Shown here: positions 13,101 through 19,892 of the stretch, in pieces
Numbering within the stretch: position 1 is the stretch's first letter
Layout: every line of letters begins with the position of its first letter
From: Siniperca chuatsi
Lineage: Eukaryota > Chordata > Actinopteri > Centrarchiformes > Sinipercidae
DNA: 64,000 nucleotides
NCBI RefSeq assembly: GCF_020085105.1
Contig: NC_058045.1
Coordinates: forward strand, 23,098,833 to 23,162,832
Direction: 5' to 3'
Program-made: the position numbers and the translations under genes
Notes under the pieces: model-generated
Told to the model about the DNA's origin: nothing
Database searches by the model: none
Seen by the model: the letters and a program-made list of their open reading frames with translations, nothing else

Positions 13101-13986
13101 AAGATAACAAAGGAGTGGCTATGGGACAACTCTGTGATTGTCCTTGTGTGGCCCAGCCAGAGCCCAGACTTGAACCCGATTGAACATCTCTGGAGAGATC
13201 TGAAAATGGCTGTGCACCGACGCTCCCCATCCAACCTGATGGAGCTTGAGAAGTCCTGCAAAGAAGAATGGGAGAAACTGCCCAAAAATAGGTGTGCCAA
13301 GCTTGCAGTATCATACTCAAAAAGATTTGAGGCTGTAATTGGTGCCAAAGGTGCTTTAACAAAGTATTGAGCAAAGGCTGTGAATACTTATGTACATGTG
13401 ATTTTTTTTTTTTCGTTTTTTATTTTTAATTATTTTGCAAAAATTTCAAACAGACTTCTTTCACATTGTCATTTTGGGGTATTGTTTGTAGAATTTTGAG
13501 GAAAATAATGAATTTAATCCGTTTTGGAGTAAGGCGTTGTGAATACTTTCCTGATGCACTGTATATCATACAGTGTAAAGATGTTAGTGGCTTTCACATG
13601 TATTTTTACACTTACAGATAATAGGTTTTATTCATAGTCTGAAAGTGTAGTGGCACAGCAATTCATAAAACTACTGCTGTTAGGAAAAGCAGCACAGTGG
13701 CCACAGGTGTAAGTATTTAGCCATTTTAGACACATTTTAAGTACTAATAATAGTAATTACATCAATGCCATAACAATTACAGGCACTGCAAGAGCAACAT
13801 TCATTCATTCATCATTTTTCTTACCCTCTCAAAGTCCTTCAAAGGGTTCTCTAGGCTCAGGTGTAAAATGTTCCCCAGTATTGGCAGGGCAGTGGGCCCT
13901 GGAGGAAAGTTCTTGGGTCTCCGGGATTTGAGTTGAAGGATGATGAAGACAACGCAGAGCCATAGCAGGATGACTGAAGTAAACAT
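979..13986 (-). CDS. Cytochrome P450 family 2 gene, complete, 11 exons
   Basis: Haem-thiolate monooxygenase, expected on the cytoplasmic face of the ER, oxidising lipophilic substrates with electrons from P450 reductase. The exons sum to 1470 nt, or 489 residues plus stop, in one open frame with GT-AG borders throughout. Residues about 2-19 form the N-terminal membrane anchor and PPGP is at 28-31. The C-helix W and R are at 119-124, the I-helix AGTDTTS at 294-300, ExxR (EVQR) at 351-354, FNPENF at 404-409, and the haem loop [11 protein letters not shown] at 425-435 with Cys432 as ligand. The start at 13986 is the first ATG; the open frame extends upstream only through a TTG. Exon lengths follow the classic CYP2 set except that exons 5 and 7 are each split. 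Introns 1 and 2 are swollen by transposons. CYP2 membership is firm. The subfamily (2J, 2K, 2X, 2AD or similar) cannot be fixed by eye, so no symbol is given. Confidence 0.93.
1292..1433 (-). CDS. CYP2 exon 10 (canonical exon 8)
   Basis: 142 nt, the canonical CYP2 length. It encodes [12 protein letters not shown], the FNPENF stretch and EAFMPFSA. The donor is GTATGA and the acceptor TCCTCAG. It ends in phase 1. Confidence 0.95.
1654..1755 (-). CDS. CYP2 exon 9: second half of canonical exon 7
   Basis: 102 nt, 34 whole codons, from AVIHEVQR (K-helix ExxR) to GYSIPR. Donor GTAAGA, acceptor ATCCAG. With the 86-nt exon at 2087-2172 it totals 188 nt, exactly the usual size of undivided CYP2 exon 7. 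Confidence 0.95.
2087..2172 (-). CDS. CYP2 exon 8: first half of canonical exon 7
   Basis: 86 nt encoding [13 protein letters not shown] to MPYMQ. It enters in phase 1 after the acceptor CTCTCAG and ends in phase 0 at the donor GTATAT. The following 331-bp intron (1756-2086) interrupts what is normally continuous coding sequence in CYP2 genes. Confidence 0.93.
2500..2735. repeat. Teleost repeat family E, copy 1
   Basis: Resembles 24520-24735 over most of its length, sharing words such as AATAAACTTGTCAG/AATAAACCTGTCAG and a TATATxxGCCTGG segment followed by GGCTCTAG. Related but more degraded sequence occurs near 51480-51780 and 59340-59480. Non-coding; it lies in the intron between CYP2 exons 7 and 8. 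Confidence 0.6.
2749..3211 (+). mobile_element. Truncated Tc1/mariner element, 3' half
   Basis: Plus-strand translation shows the Tc1 DDE signature [18 protein letters not shown] near 2785-2840, which carries the catalytic glutamate. It continues to the C terminus with a stop inside the frame. The right terminus, ending CACACCACTG, is followed by TA, as expected for Tc1. The 5' half is missing and replaced by a 26-bp inverted copy (2749-2774) of the 3' region (2978-3003). It is inactive and lies in a CYP2 intron. Confidence 0.85.
3301..3439 (-). CDS. CYP2 exon 7 (canonical exon 6): I-helix
   Basis: 139 nt, one codon shorter than the usual 142. It encodes [20 protein letters not shown] and then HFAGTDTTS, the oxygen-activating I-helix motif. 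Donor GTATGC, acceptor TTTTTAG. Confidence 0.95.
3514..3599. repeat. Intronic fold-back sequence
   Basis: Imperfect inverted repeat with arms at 3514-3540 and 3571-3599. Both contain the 16-bp core AGTCAGCTCACTACCA or its complement. The spacer of about 30 bp carries CACGTGTG and TGCATGC. It lies just downstream of the 5' splice site at 3611, in the intron between CYP2 exons 6 and 7. Confidence 0.75.
3612..3716 (-). CDS. CYP2 exon 6: second half of canonical exon 5
   Basis: 105 nt, 35 whole codons, [15 protein letters not shown] to CYLDEMDK. It includes PRDFVDCYL, which corresponds to the conserved PRDFIDxxL of the CYP2 F-G region. Acceptor GTTTTCAG, donor GTGTGT. Confidence 0.93.
3975..4043 (-). 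CDS. CYP2 exon 5: first half of canonical exon 5
   Basis: 69 nt, 23 whole codons, [10 protein letters not shown] to FTKAFKNAE. Acceptor TTTACAG, donor GTATGT. With exon 6 (105 nt) it gives 174 nt, against 177 for the usual single exon 5. The extra intron, 3717-3974, is 258 bp and phase 0. Confidence 0.93.
4271..4431 (-). CDS. CYP2 exon 4
   Basis: 161 nt, the canonical CYP2 length, encoding [19 protein letters not shown], then [11 protein letters not shown] and NGPWAM. Acceptor TTTTACAG, donor GTGAGT. It enters in phase 1 and ends in phase 0. Confidence 0.95.
4704..4856 (-). CDS. CYP2 exon 3: C-helix
   Basis: 153 nt, one codon longer than the usual 150. It encodes [18 protein letters not shown] and [15 protein letters not shown], the C-helix W/R pair that contacts a haem propionate and the conserved NFGLGK block. 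Acceptor TTGTAG, donor GTATGC. Confidence 0.95.
4857..6547. other. CYP2 intron 2, right part
   Basis: Intronic sequence with no further exon. A G-rich run at about 6183-6205 (GGGCGGGGGGCGGGG) resembles an Sp1 box but has no nearby start. A purine-rich GAGAGAGAGA stretch lies near 5581-5592. I see nothing else that can be supported. Confidence 0.5.
6548..8260 (+). mobile_element. Degraded L1/Tx1-like LINE fragment
   Basis: Plus-strand reading frames, broken many times, match the reverse transcriptase and C-terminal region of fish L1-type elements. [11 protein letters not shown] motif lies near 6590 and an ADDILLYG catalytic motif near 7035-7060. The stretch [18 protein letters not shown] to [16 protein letters not shown] lies at about 7305-7425. 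The region ends in an AT-rich tail with AATAAA-like words near 8240. It is 5'-truncated, full of stops and dead. It lies inside CYP2 intron 2, antisense to the gene. Confidence 0.8.
8545..8690 (+). repeat. Left flank of an interrupted older repeat
   Basis: T-rich, CTG-rich sequence (GTGTCTGTCATGGTTGTGG onward) without coding signal. Together with 10738-11075 it resembles the two ends of a common fish repeat whose middle was disrupted by the LINE at about 8690-10737. The pairing rests on composition and general familiarity with such repeats, so it is tentative. Confidence 0.4.
8690..10737 (+). mobile_element. L2/Rex1-type LINE, 5'-truncated, ORF2 with frameshifts
   Basis: Non-LTR retrotransposon encoding a reverse transcriptase. 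Visible blocks include [13 protein letters not shown] near 8700, [17 protein letters not shown] near 8940, the [11 protein letters not shown] block near 9115, [13 protein letters not shown] near 9500, the catalytic SDD box ([10 protein letters not shown]) near 9590 and the [14 protein letters not shown] block near 9805. The C-terminal region reads on to about 10279. At least three frameshifts (about 9330, 9370 and 10018) break the frame. The 3' end carries GGGATCAATAAAGTATTTC and a short TGATTC repeat tail (10691-10737). It lies antisense within CYP2 intron 2. L2 and Rex1/Babar types share this tail, so the clade is not settled. Confidence 0.9.
10738..11075 (+). repeat. Right flank of the interrupted older repeat
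   Basis: CTG- and TTG-rich non-coding sequence from CACCCTAATTAGTATC to GAACGTTACAGTG. It resembles the 3' part of a frequent fish repeat and follows directly on the LINE tail. Open frames here are low-complexity and not genes. Confidence 0.45.
11271..11433 (-). CDS. CYP2 exon 2
   Basis: 163 nt, exactly the canonical CYP2 exon 2 length. It encodes [20 protein letters not shown] to [18 protein letters not shown] and ends in phase 1. Acceptor CTCCCAG, donor GTATAA. Confidence 0.95.
11650..11850 (-). repeat. Teleost repeat family A, degraded copy
   Basis: Contains the AACAGCAATGTCTCTTTCCA word and a GAGCACCACAA segment also found in the copies at 645-905 and 42060-42325, with a diverged middle. 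It lies in CYP2 intron 1. Confidence 0.4.
11966..13561 (+). mobile_element. Tc1-like DNA transposon, full length but inactive
   Basis: Terminal inverted repeats of roughly 200 bp: the left begins CAGTAGGAAAGTATTCACAG, and the complement of the right end contains GGAAAGTATTCACAACG. TA dinucleotides flank both ends (11964-11965 and 13562-13563). The left terminus lacks about five bases present at the right. The element lies in CYP2 intron 1 on the opposite strand to the gene. Confidence 0.95.
12350..13370 (+). pseudogene. Tc1 transposase pseudogene
   Basis: Remnant of a DDE transposase of about 340 residues. The N-terminal paired-like helix-turn-helix region ([20 protein letters not shown], then [10 protein letters not shown]) is open from about 12350. 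The expected start codon reads ATC. A frameshift follows near 12565, stops lie in the central part, and an in-frame TGA falls near 13056. The DDE box halves [12 protein letters not shown] (about 13070) and [12 protein letters not shown] (about 13155) are still legible. It cannot make an active enzyme. Confidence 0.92.
13825..13986 (-). CDS. CYP2 exon 1: signal anchor and PPGP hinge
   Basis: 162 nt, 54 codons, from the ATG at 13984-13986. It encodes a hydrophobic anchor ([20 protein letters not shown]), the basic stop-transfer residues SRRPK and the proline hinge FPPGP. It ends at ENPLKDFER before the donor GTAAGA. Confidence 0.93.
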
Positions 13987-14019
13987 GGTGGAATGGATTG
14001 GCGTGAACTGAAGAGGCAA

Positions 14020-14418
14020 GCTGATTCACTTGCATTAAAAGTGTAGCTCAACTATTAACCCTGCCTCTTCTGGTTGTGTACTTTGCTTCCCAGCACTAAA
14101 GGTGAATGGGAAAACCAAACAGAAACAGGTCACACACTTTGAGAGGCATAAGTTCTGACAGGATGTGGCTTGAACTAGCCACTATTGTGCAACGCCCTCT
14201 GCTGATGCATCCTTGATCACAATGGTTCCGCTCAAAACTGGTGAAAACGCAGGCTGGTTCACTAGCTAGCACCAAGTTTCGAAGAATCTTGAACGGAACC
14301 GGTTCAAGAACCTGTTGCTGAATTAGTTCCATAGTTTGCCACAAAGCAAATTTAGCTCATGTCATGGCTTGTCAGTTAGAGTGGAAGAAAGCTAATGAAT
14401 GGTTAACATAGCTAGAGC
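14020..14418 (-). promoter_or_regulatory. Presumed CYP2 promoter-proximal region
   Basis: The 5' flank of the P450 coding start. I see no clear TATA box or CpG island. The 5'UTR boundary and transcription start cannot be placed from sequence. Assigned by position only. Confidence 0.3.
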
Positions 14419-15424
14419 CAGTGGTGGAATGTAACTAAGTAGGCCTACATTTACTCAAGTACAAATTTGAGGTACTTGTACTTTACTTGAGTCTTTTCTT
14501 TTCATGCCAGTTTGTACTTCTGCTCTACTCCGCTCCATTTCAGAGGGAAATATTGTACTATTTACTGCACTACATTTTACAGTTACTAGTTATTTTACAA
14601 ATTAAGATTTTTGCACATTACAAGACAACACATTAATATAAAATATTTTTTTGTTATAAATTAAACTACCCAACAGTATATACAAGTACAGCTGAAAAGA
14701 TTAGTCAATTAATCAATTGACAGAAAATTTATTGGAAACTATTTTCATAATTGTAAGTTCATAATTTAAGTAATTTTTATGCAAAGATGCCAAATATTTC
14801 ATGGCTCCAGCTTCTCAAATATGACACATGCACATTAAATTTTTTCAGGTGCATATTTTGTGGTTGAGGTCTCAATTTTTAATTCTTCTGTCTTGTTGTT
14901 ACAACTTACCCCAGGTTGTGTTTCAACTTGGGGCAGGTTGTAACTATGGAACTCCTTGTATTTAACATCAATTCATTCATTCTGTGATATAGGTGGAGAA
15001 GTTTGAAACATTGCATCTTGGTCTCACCTGACTTCAACCTTTCCTGCAAATCCAAACGCGGCATCTGTGACAGCGAAAAGCTTAAAATGCCTCGACATGA
15101 CACACGAAATGTCCTTAAAAGCGGCGTGCTATTTATACGCCATCCCATAAGATCACGTTGAACATTGCTATTTGTAGTAGACAAATAAGGGTATTTTATG
15201 CCAAAATTTGAGAGCTATAACACAAAAATTCTGCGAGTTATAGGTGCTGAGACAAAAAGTGTTAGAATCATACCCGGTCTCCCCTAACTTATTTCCTGAT
15301 ACTTACATACTTTTACTAAGCAACATTTTTAATGCAAGACTTTGACTTTTCCCAGGGTTTTTTTTTTTAAAGTGTGGTATGTGGTACGTTTACTTAAAGG
15401 ATGTGAATACTTCATCCGTCACTG
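14419..15424. mobile_element. Non-autonomous hAT-like repeat, family D, enlarged by insertions
   Basis: Begins CAGTGGTGGAATGTAACTAA and ends TTCATCCGTCACTG, so both termini read CAGTG. The flanking octamers GCTAGAGC (14411-14418) and ACTACAGC (15425-15432) match at six of eight positions, consistent with an aged 8-bp hAT duplication. The ends carry the TACTTGTACTTTACTTGAG and TTTACTTAAAGGATGTG words typical of a very common teleost repeat. About 600 bp of unrelated sequence, including a family F copy, sits in the middle. Confidence 0.7.
14690..14840 (+). repeat. Teleost repeat family F, copy 1
   Basis: Shares TTAATCAATTGA-type words, a TATTTTCATAATTG/TATTTTGATAATCA segment and a TGGCTCCAGCTTCTCAAAT/TGGTTCCAGGTTCTCAAAT segment with 55540-55880. 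Non-coding. It is embedded inside the family D element. Confidence 0.65.
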
Positions 15425-16440
15425 ACTACAGCGTTACAGGGCCTACTCAGTCTCCCTAATGACCTAGTGGTAAATATATTCGCGACATTTCACTAAACTA
15501 TATGTACTTATAGCGTTCAGTTACCGTCGGTGCATTGCAAACACACGTCAGATTTTCACAGGATGAATCACACCCGTTGTTTCTCTCAACACTTTAAAGC
15601 GCCTTTACATAATTACTAACCCGCCTTAGTTAATGTCTGTTCATCCTGCCTGAGGGACGACACACCGGATGGTTCCCTAGAAAAGCTTCGGGCGGCGGCT
15701 GTGCGCTGCTTATTAACGGAGGTGGGACGTTAACCATATATATAAATCATATATATATATTTATCAAACCAAGCTCTTCATCCTTTAAGTCTTCTCTTGC
15801 AAAACCATAGAAATACTTTTCGTAACCCTTCCCCTTAAAGCATACATCTCACCTTTTGTCACACTTGTCGAAGTTTGTTTTCTCGTGTGGACTGGGCTCA
15901 ATGTTTCCCGTTGAGGCCGCTGGGGGGAACTAACCCACTACGACTGCGGTTCTGCAGGAGGACCCTGTTAATTTGTTGATTGTTAATGCTTACTATTTTG
16001 GTATTTCCTACTGTTAACTGTGTAACCCATATTGTTTATAAGGGACCCCGCATTTATTTATTTATTGTATAATTCAACTTAATTCAGTTAACAGGTCGAT
16101 TTGCAGTTGCATCCTTGTTTCTTTAGGCTATATGCATTCAATGTTTAAATTCCAGATGTATTGTGGTTGCTAATATGTTGCTAAAAGTTAATCTCTCTGA
16201 TCTGAAATGTTTAAATGCGAAGCTCAGGGAGCTGTATTTCAGAACACACAGCAAATGGCTGTAAGAGGGTGAGCAGAAAAGCAACAAGCCAAAAAGAACA
16301 ACAATTAAAAATGAATGTTATTGAAGACCAAGATATAATAGCAAAAAACTGTGAAATTGAGTGAATCAGACTGTGACATAGAAGAATATATTTAAGCTAC
16401 AAAGCACTTAAAAAACAATAAATCCCAGGAACCAATGGCC
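15425..16440. other. Intergenic spacer, CYP2 to psme3ip1
   Basis: No exon or RNA gene recognised. There is a short palindromic TATATATAAATCATATATATAT tract near 15737-15758 and a few CG-containing words around 15660-15720. Nothing further can be supported. Confidence 0.4.
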
Positions 16441-17060
16441 TCAAGGCCTCAACTTCTACATTTGCAACAATTGCATTATTTTATTCAAAGCAAATCTCTG
16501 GAACCTATTTCTTAAAAATGTGCCCCAAAGTATTAGTGTCTCAGTTATTTCATTATAATGGCCTTCTCTATTACTACTCTGAATTTCTCTCTCTCTCTTT
16601 ATATATATATATATATATATAATTTCTTTTTTCTGTTTGTTTTGATGCTGTCCCATATGGAATTGAAGGAGTGGAGTTACATCACATTTAGGCATATCCT
16701 GCTGATCCTAGGGCCTGTCTGGTTGGCAAGATTTGTTTTTCTGGCACCAAGAGAAATAACTACAAAAAAATAAGAACAACATTGTTGCTGTCCCCTGAGC
16801 AATGTTATAATGGAATTATGTGAGAGATATAAATTGGAGAGTATGGACTATACAGCAAAACTTTTTCATATTTAATAAGGTGAAAGAAATTCCTGTTGAG
16901 TTTATTCATGAGTTTTATTCCATGAAATTCTTCCTTCAGAAGTTCAAAAACGATATTAATGCGATGTGTTCATCCTTTGAACTGCAACCTGAAACTGTTT
17001 CTCACTTACTCTGGACCTGCAGATTCACTTAAACTCTGGAAGACATATTCAGTGATGTTA
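16440..17060 (+). mobile_element. L1-like LINE C-terminal fragment
   Basis: The plus-strand frame at 16820-17032 reads KVKEIPVEFIHEFYS, FLQKFKNDINAMC and ETVSHLLWTC, the cysteine/histidine-containing C-terminal region of fish L1-type ORF2 proteins. Surrounding frames are closed. An (AT)n run at about 16601-16620 interrupts it. It probably belongs to the same class as 6548-8260. Confidence 0.6.
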
Positions 17061-17449
17061 TGCAAAACCTTTCCTTCTACATGATAAAGACAATGCCTCT
17101 TATTTCCTTATTAATTTAATTTGTGTTTTAATTCAGTTTTTGTAAACTATTGCTGTTTTCTAGTGTCACCTTTCGATGGCAGTGTTGCCTTGTTTGTATA
17201 CTGCACTTGATTTCAGCATTAAAGTTTCTACGTTATAGCCTACTACAAGCAATTAAAACATTTAGCAGTTTTTAATGATTTATATAATCAGTTTTGGAAA
17301 TTGAAATGCAAAAAATTATATACGACTGAATGTCATCGTGTAAACCCCTAGCTAAGATATTTAAGTTGTACATTTACCCAGCAGAACAGATAATAGCGAC
17401 TAAACAGTGTCTCGATTTGGCATTCAGCCAGTGATATCTCTAAACAGAA

Positions 17450-17995
17450 CATCATTCTTCGCTGTGTTGACAGACCCGCTCGGCCCTGCTACAGAAAAGC
17501 AGGTCGGAACAAAAATTGCACGTCCAAAACCGTGACGGACTATTTTTACAGTGACACAAAACGTCATTTTTTGGAGCAGTAATATCATACCGACTATCCG
17601 AGCTTGGTAAGTTTAATTGACGGAGAAATGTTTCAACATGATATGAAACAGTCATAAGAGAAAACTCAACTATGTTCGTTTGTGCCTCTGAAAGTATCGC
17701 TTTCCCAACCTGACACGGTGTTCGGTTACTGACAGCGCGGTGACAGCAGCTTGCTTGAATGCTAATGAAGCTAACGATAGCCGGGGGTTGCGGTACAGAA
17801 GGCATTTGCGTGCCCACAGCTTTACCGCTCGAGCGTCTCAACCTCAACAATAGAAAGCAAATAGTGAGCATGCTGTTGTATTGCAGATTGATTGCTGTTC
17901 TGGTTAATTTTATCGTTAGAGCAGAGTATGTCATCTGGCTGAAAAGGCTAATCTTTAGCAGCTAACGTTGTTGTCGTCGCCTTGGGCAACGGTTA
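17450..17995 (+). promoter_or_regulatory. Likely psme3ip1 promoter / first-exon region
   Basis: This stretch is richer in CG dinucleotides than its surroundings and lies upstream of psme3ip1, whose first coding exon is preceded by a splice acceptor and therefore needs at least one upstream non-coding exon. No TATA box is evident. At 17976-17990 GTCGCC TTG GGCAAC fits the RFX X-box consensus with a 3-nt spacer. Promoter assignment is an inference; the noncoding exon cannot be delimited. Confidence 0.4.
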
Positions 17996-18321
17996 ACATA
18001 GTGGTACAAATGGTCCATTAAGCAGAATTCGTATTTAATTCGATCACCACCTCATGGCAAATCGGTTGTGGTGTCCTTATGGTTTTCTTGAGCTGTCTTC
18101 GTTGAAGAAAAGTCTGTTAAATTGCTATAAATTAAATTACTTGTGCTGATTAAAGATGACCACAAGGGAGAGCCATAACCTTACAGGTTGAGTTCAGTTT
18201 AGAACCTGAATATGTTAGTTAAAAAAGGCTGTGGTTATGTAGTTGTTGTTGTGGTTTGCATGTGTTGTCTTTTTAGTGATCTCACAGCAGCAGTGTGTCG
18301 CCACCTAACTTAAGTGATAAA

Positions 18322-19365
18322 TACGGTAAAGGCATAGGCTCTGCAACTGAAAACACAAGCAAATAAATAAAAAAAACCCTTCTTGATTAATTTGACAACA
18401 CATGCGCAGCATTTAGAAAACACGCTGCAAACACAAAACGACAATGGAAGTGTTTCCAGAGGACACTAAAAAGGTTTGTGACCCATGAAGTCGGGTCTCC
18501 ACGATCGGTTCTTTTTGTAGTTTCTCCATCTCCTTTGAGCATGCGCGGTCCGAGCACTTACTTCGCAGGAGCACGTAGATTGAAATACAAAGTTTGTAAA
18601 GCATTTTTGAAACTGAAAATTAGGGTACATTTGAAGGAACTTGAGAAAAAATGTTGCAAAACTACTGTTAACCATAATAACCAGGTTCATCAGTGATGAC
18701 AGACTGACTGTAGCCTGTTATGAACGTGGGACTGACCAAGTGCACATAAATAGCGTTTCCTGCAGTCTGCAAGGATTCCTGCATCCCCCCCTCCCAAAAT
18801 GTGATACAGTGTGATGTGTAACTTTTTAAACATTGAAGCTGAGCATATCTCTTTATCATTACAATGCTTGGCCTGTAGCCTATCCCTCTGGATATTTCTG
18901 GTTTAATAATGCCAATATGATTATAATGCAGGCTACAGGTCGTCTGTCAACACTGGTTGTAGGGTAGTAGACTGAGACAAATCATTAAAACTACTGATAG
19001 AATTCCATTTTTTCGCTCTGCAAGCTCTTGCGAGGCACATGCAGTGGTCACTTTCAGCGCATGTTGCAGAGTAGAGCAGTAGCAGAAGTCAGAAACCCAG
19101 AACATAAACATGAACGGTTGACACACGGATCCGACTTCAATAACTTCATGAGTCACAAACCATGATAAAAAACTACATGCGTGTCCAAATCGTGTTCAGC
19201 ACTTTCTAGTGTCCTCTGGAAACACTTTTGTTGTGGTTTTGTGTTTTCTAAATGCTGCACATGTGTTGTCAAGTTAATGAAGATGTTTTTTAAGTTTGCT
19301 TGTGTTTTGTTTATTTGCATGTGTTTTCTTAAGCGGCAGTGCGTTTGCCCTTGTCGGCCACCGTA
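18322..19365. mobile_element. 1.04-kb fold-back DNA element with 6-bp flanking repeat
   Basis: Starts TACGGT and ends ACCGTA, with identical GATAAA hexamers directly outside both ends (18316-18321 and 19366-19371). The arms (about 18322-18490 and 19150-19365) are inverted copies of each other, sharing words such as GTGTTTCCAGAGGACACTA and GCAGCATTTAGAAAACAC. The central 650 bp is unpaired and has no transposase. It looks like a non-autonomous DNA transposon. Confidence 0.85.
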
Positions 19366-19765
19366 GATAAAACTTAGAAAATAACATCATACTGTGTGAT
19401 TCTGCTGTAACACCACCACTAGAGCTTAAAAACCACTATGGAGTTGAATCTGTGGTTCAGGCTCAACAATTTTTTCGCCAAAGACATTTTTTGTGTGAAT
19501 TTCTCTCCTGGTGCATCTCACCTCTGTTTCCATATATTCTCAAAATGACAAATTAGCCTAACTTTACATATCAAAACCTGGTGACATATTTGTGACTGTT
19601 TACTTCAGGGATAAAGAAGTCTACAGAAATGATTTATAAAGATTTTTTTTTGAAAACCACTGCCATAGACTTCTTCACACAGTAGTAACAGCCCATCAGA
19701 TAAAAACATATTTTCTTTGGAGTGATACTCAGAAGTAAGGTGTGTTTGTGTGTAGGTCAGTTGTA

Positions 19766-19892
19766 ATGGAAGGGGGAGGGGCAGCGGGCGTCGACCTCAG
19801 CAGGAAGTTTGTGTCGGAATCTGAACTTGATGAGAAGAGGAAGAAGAGGCAGGAGGAATGGGAGAAAGTCAGGAAACCTGACGACCCAGAGG
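19766..19892 (+). CDS. psme3ip1: psme3ip1 coding exon 1
   Basis: 127 nt from the ATG at 19766. It encodes [20 protein letters not shown] to VRKPDDPE and ends in phase 1 at GTAAGA. An acceptor (TGTAG or GTCAG) lies 5-10 nt upstream, so the start codon is not in the first transcribed exon. Confidence 0.94.

Noticed and set aside
13801..14019. Longer CYP2 N terminus starting 11 codons upstream of residue 1
   Set aside because: The codon at 14017-14019 is TTG, not ATG. The first ATG in frame is at 13984-13986 and gives a normal P450 signal anchor.
17452..17934. 160-codon minus-strand open frame
   Set aside because: No recognisable domain. It begins mid-way through the CG-richer promoter-like region, and its residues look like non-coding translation.
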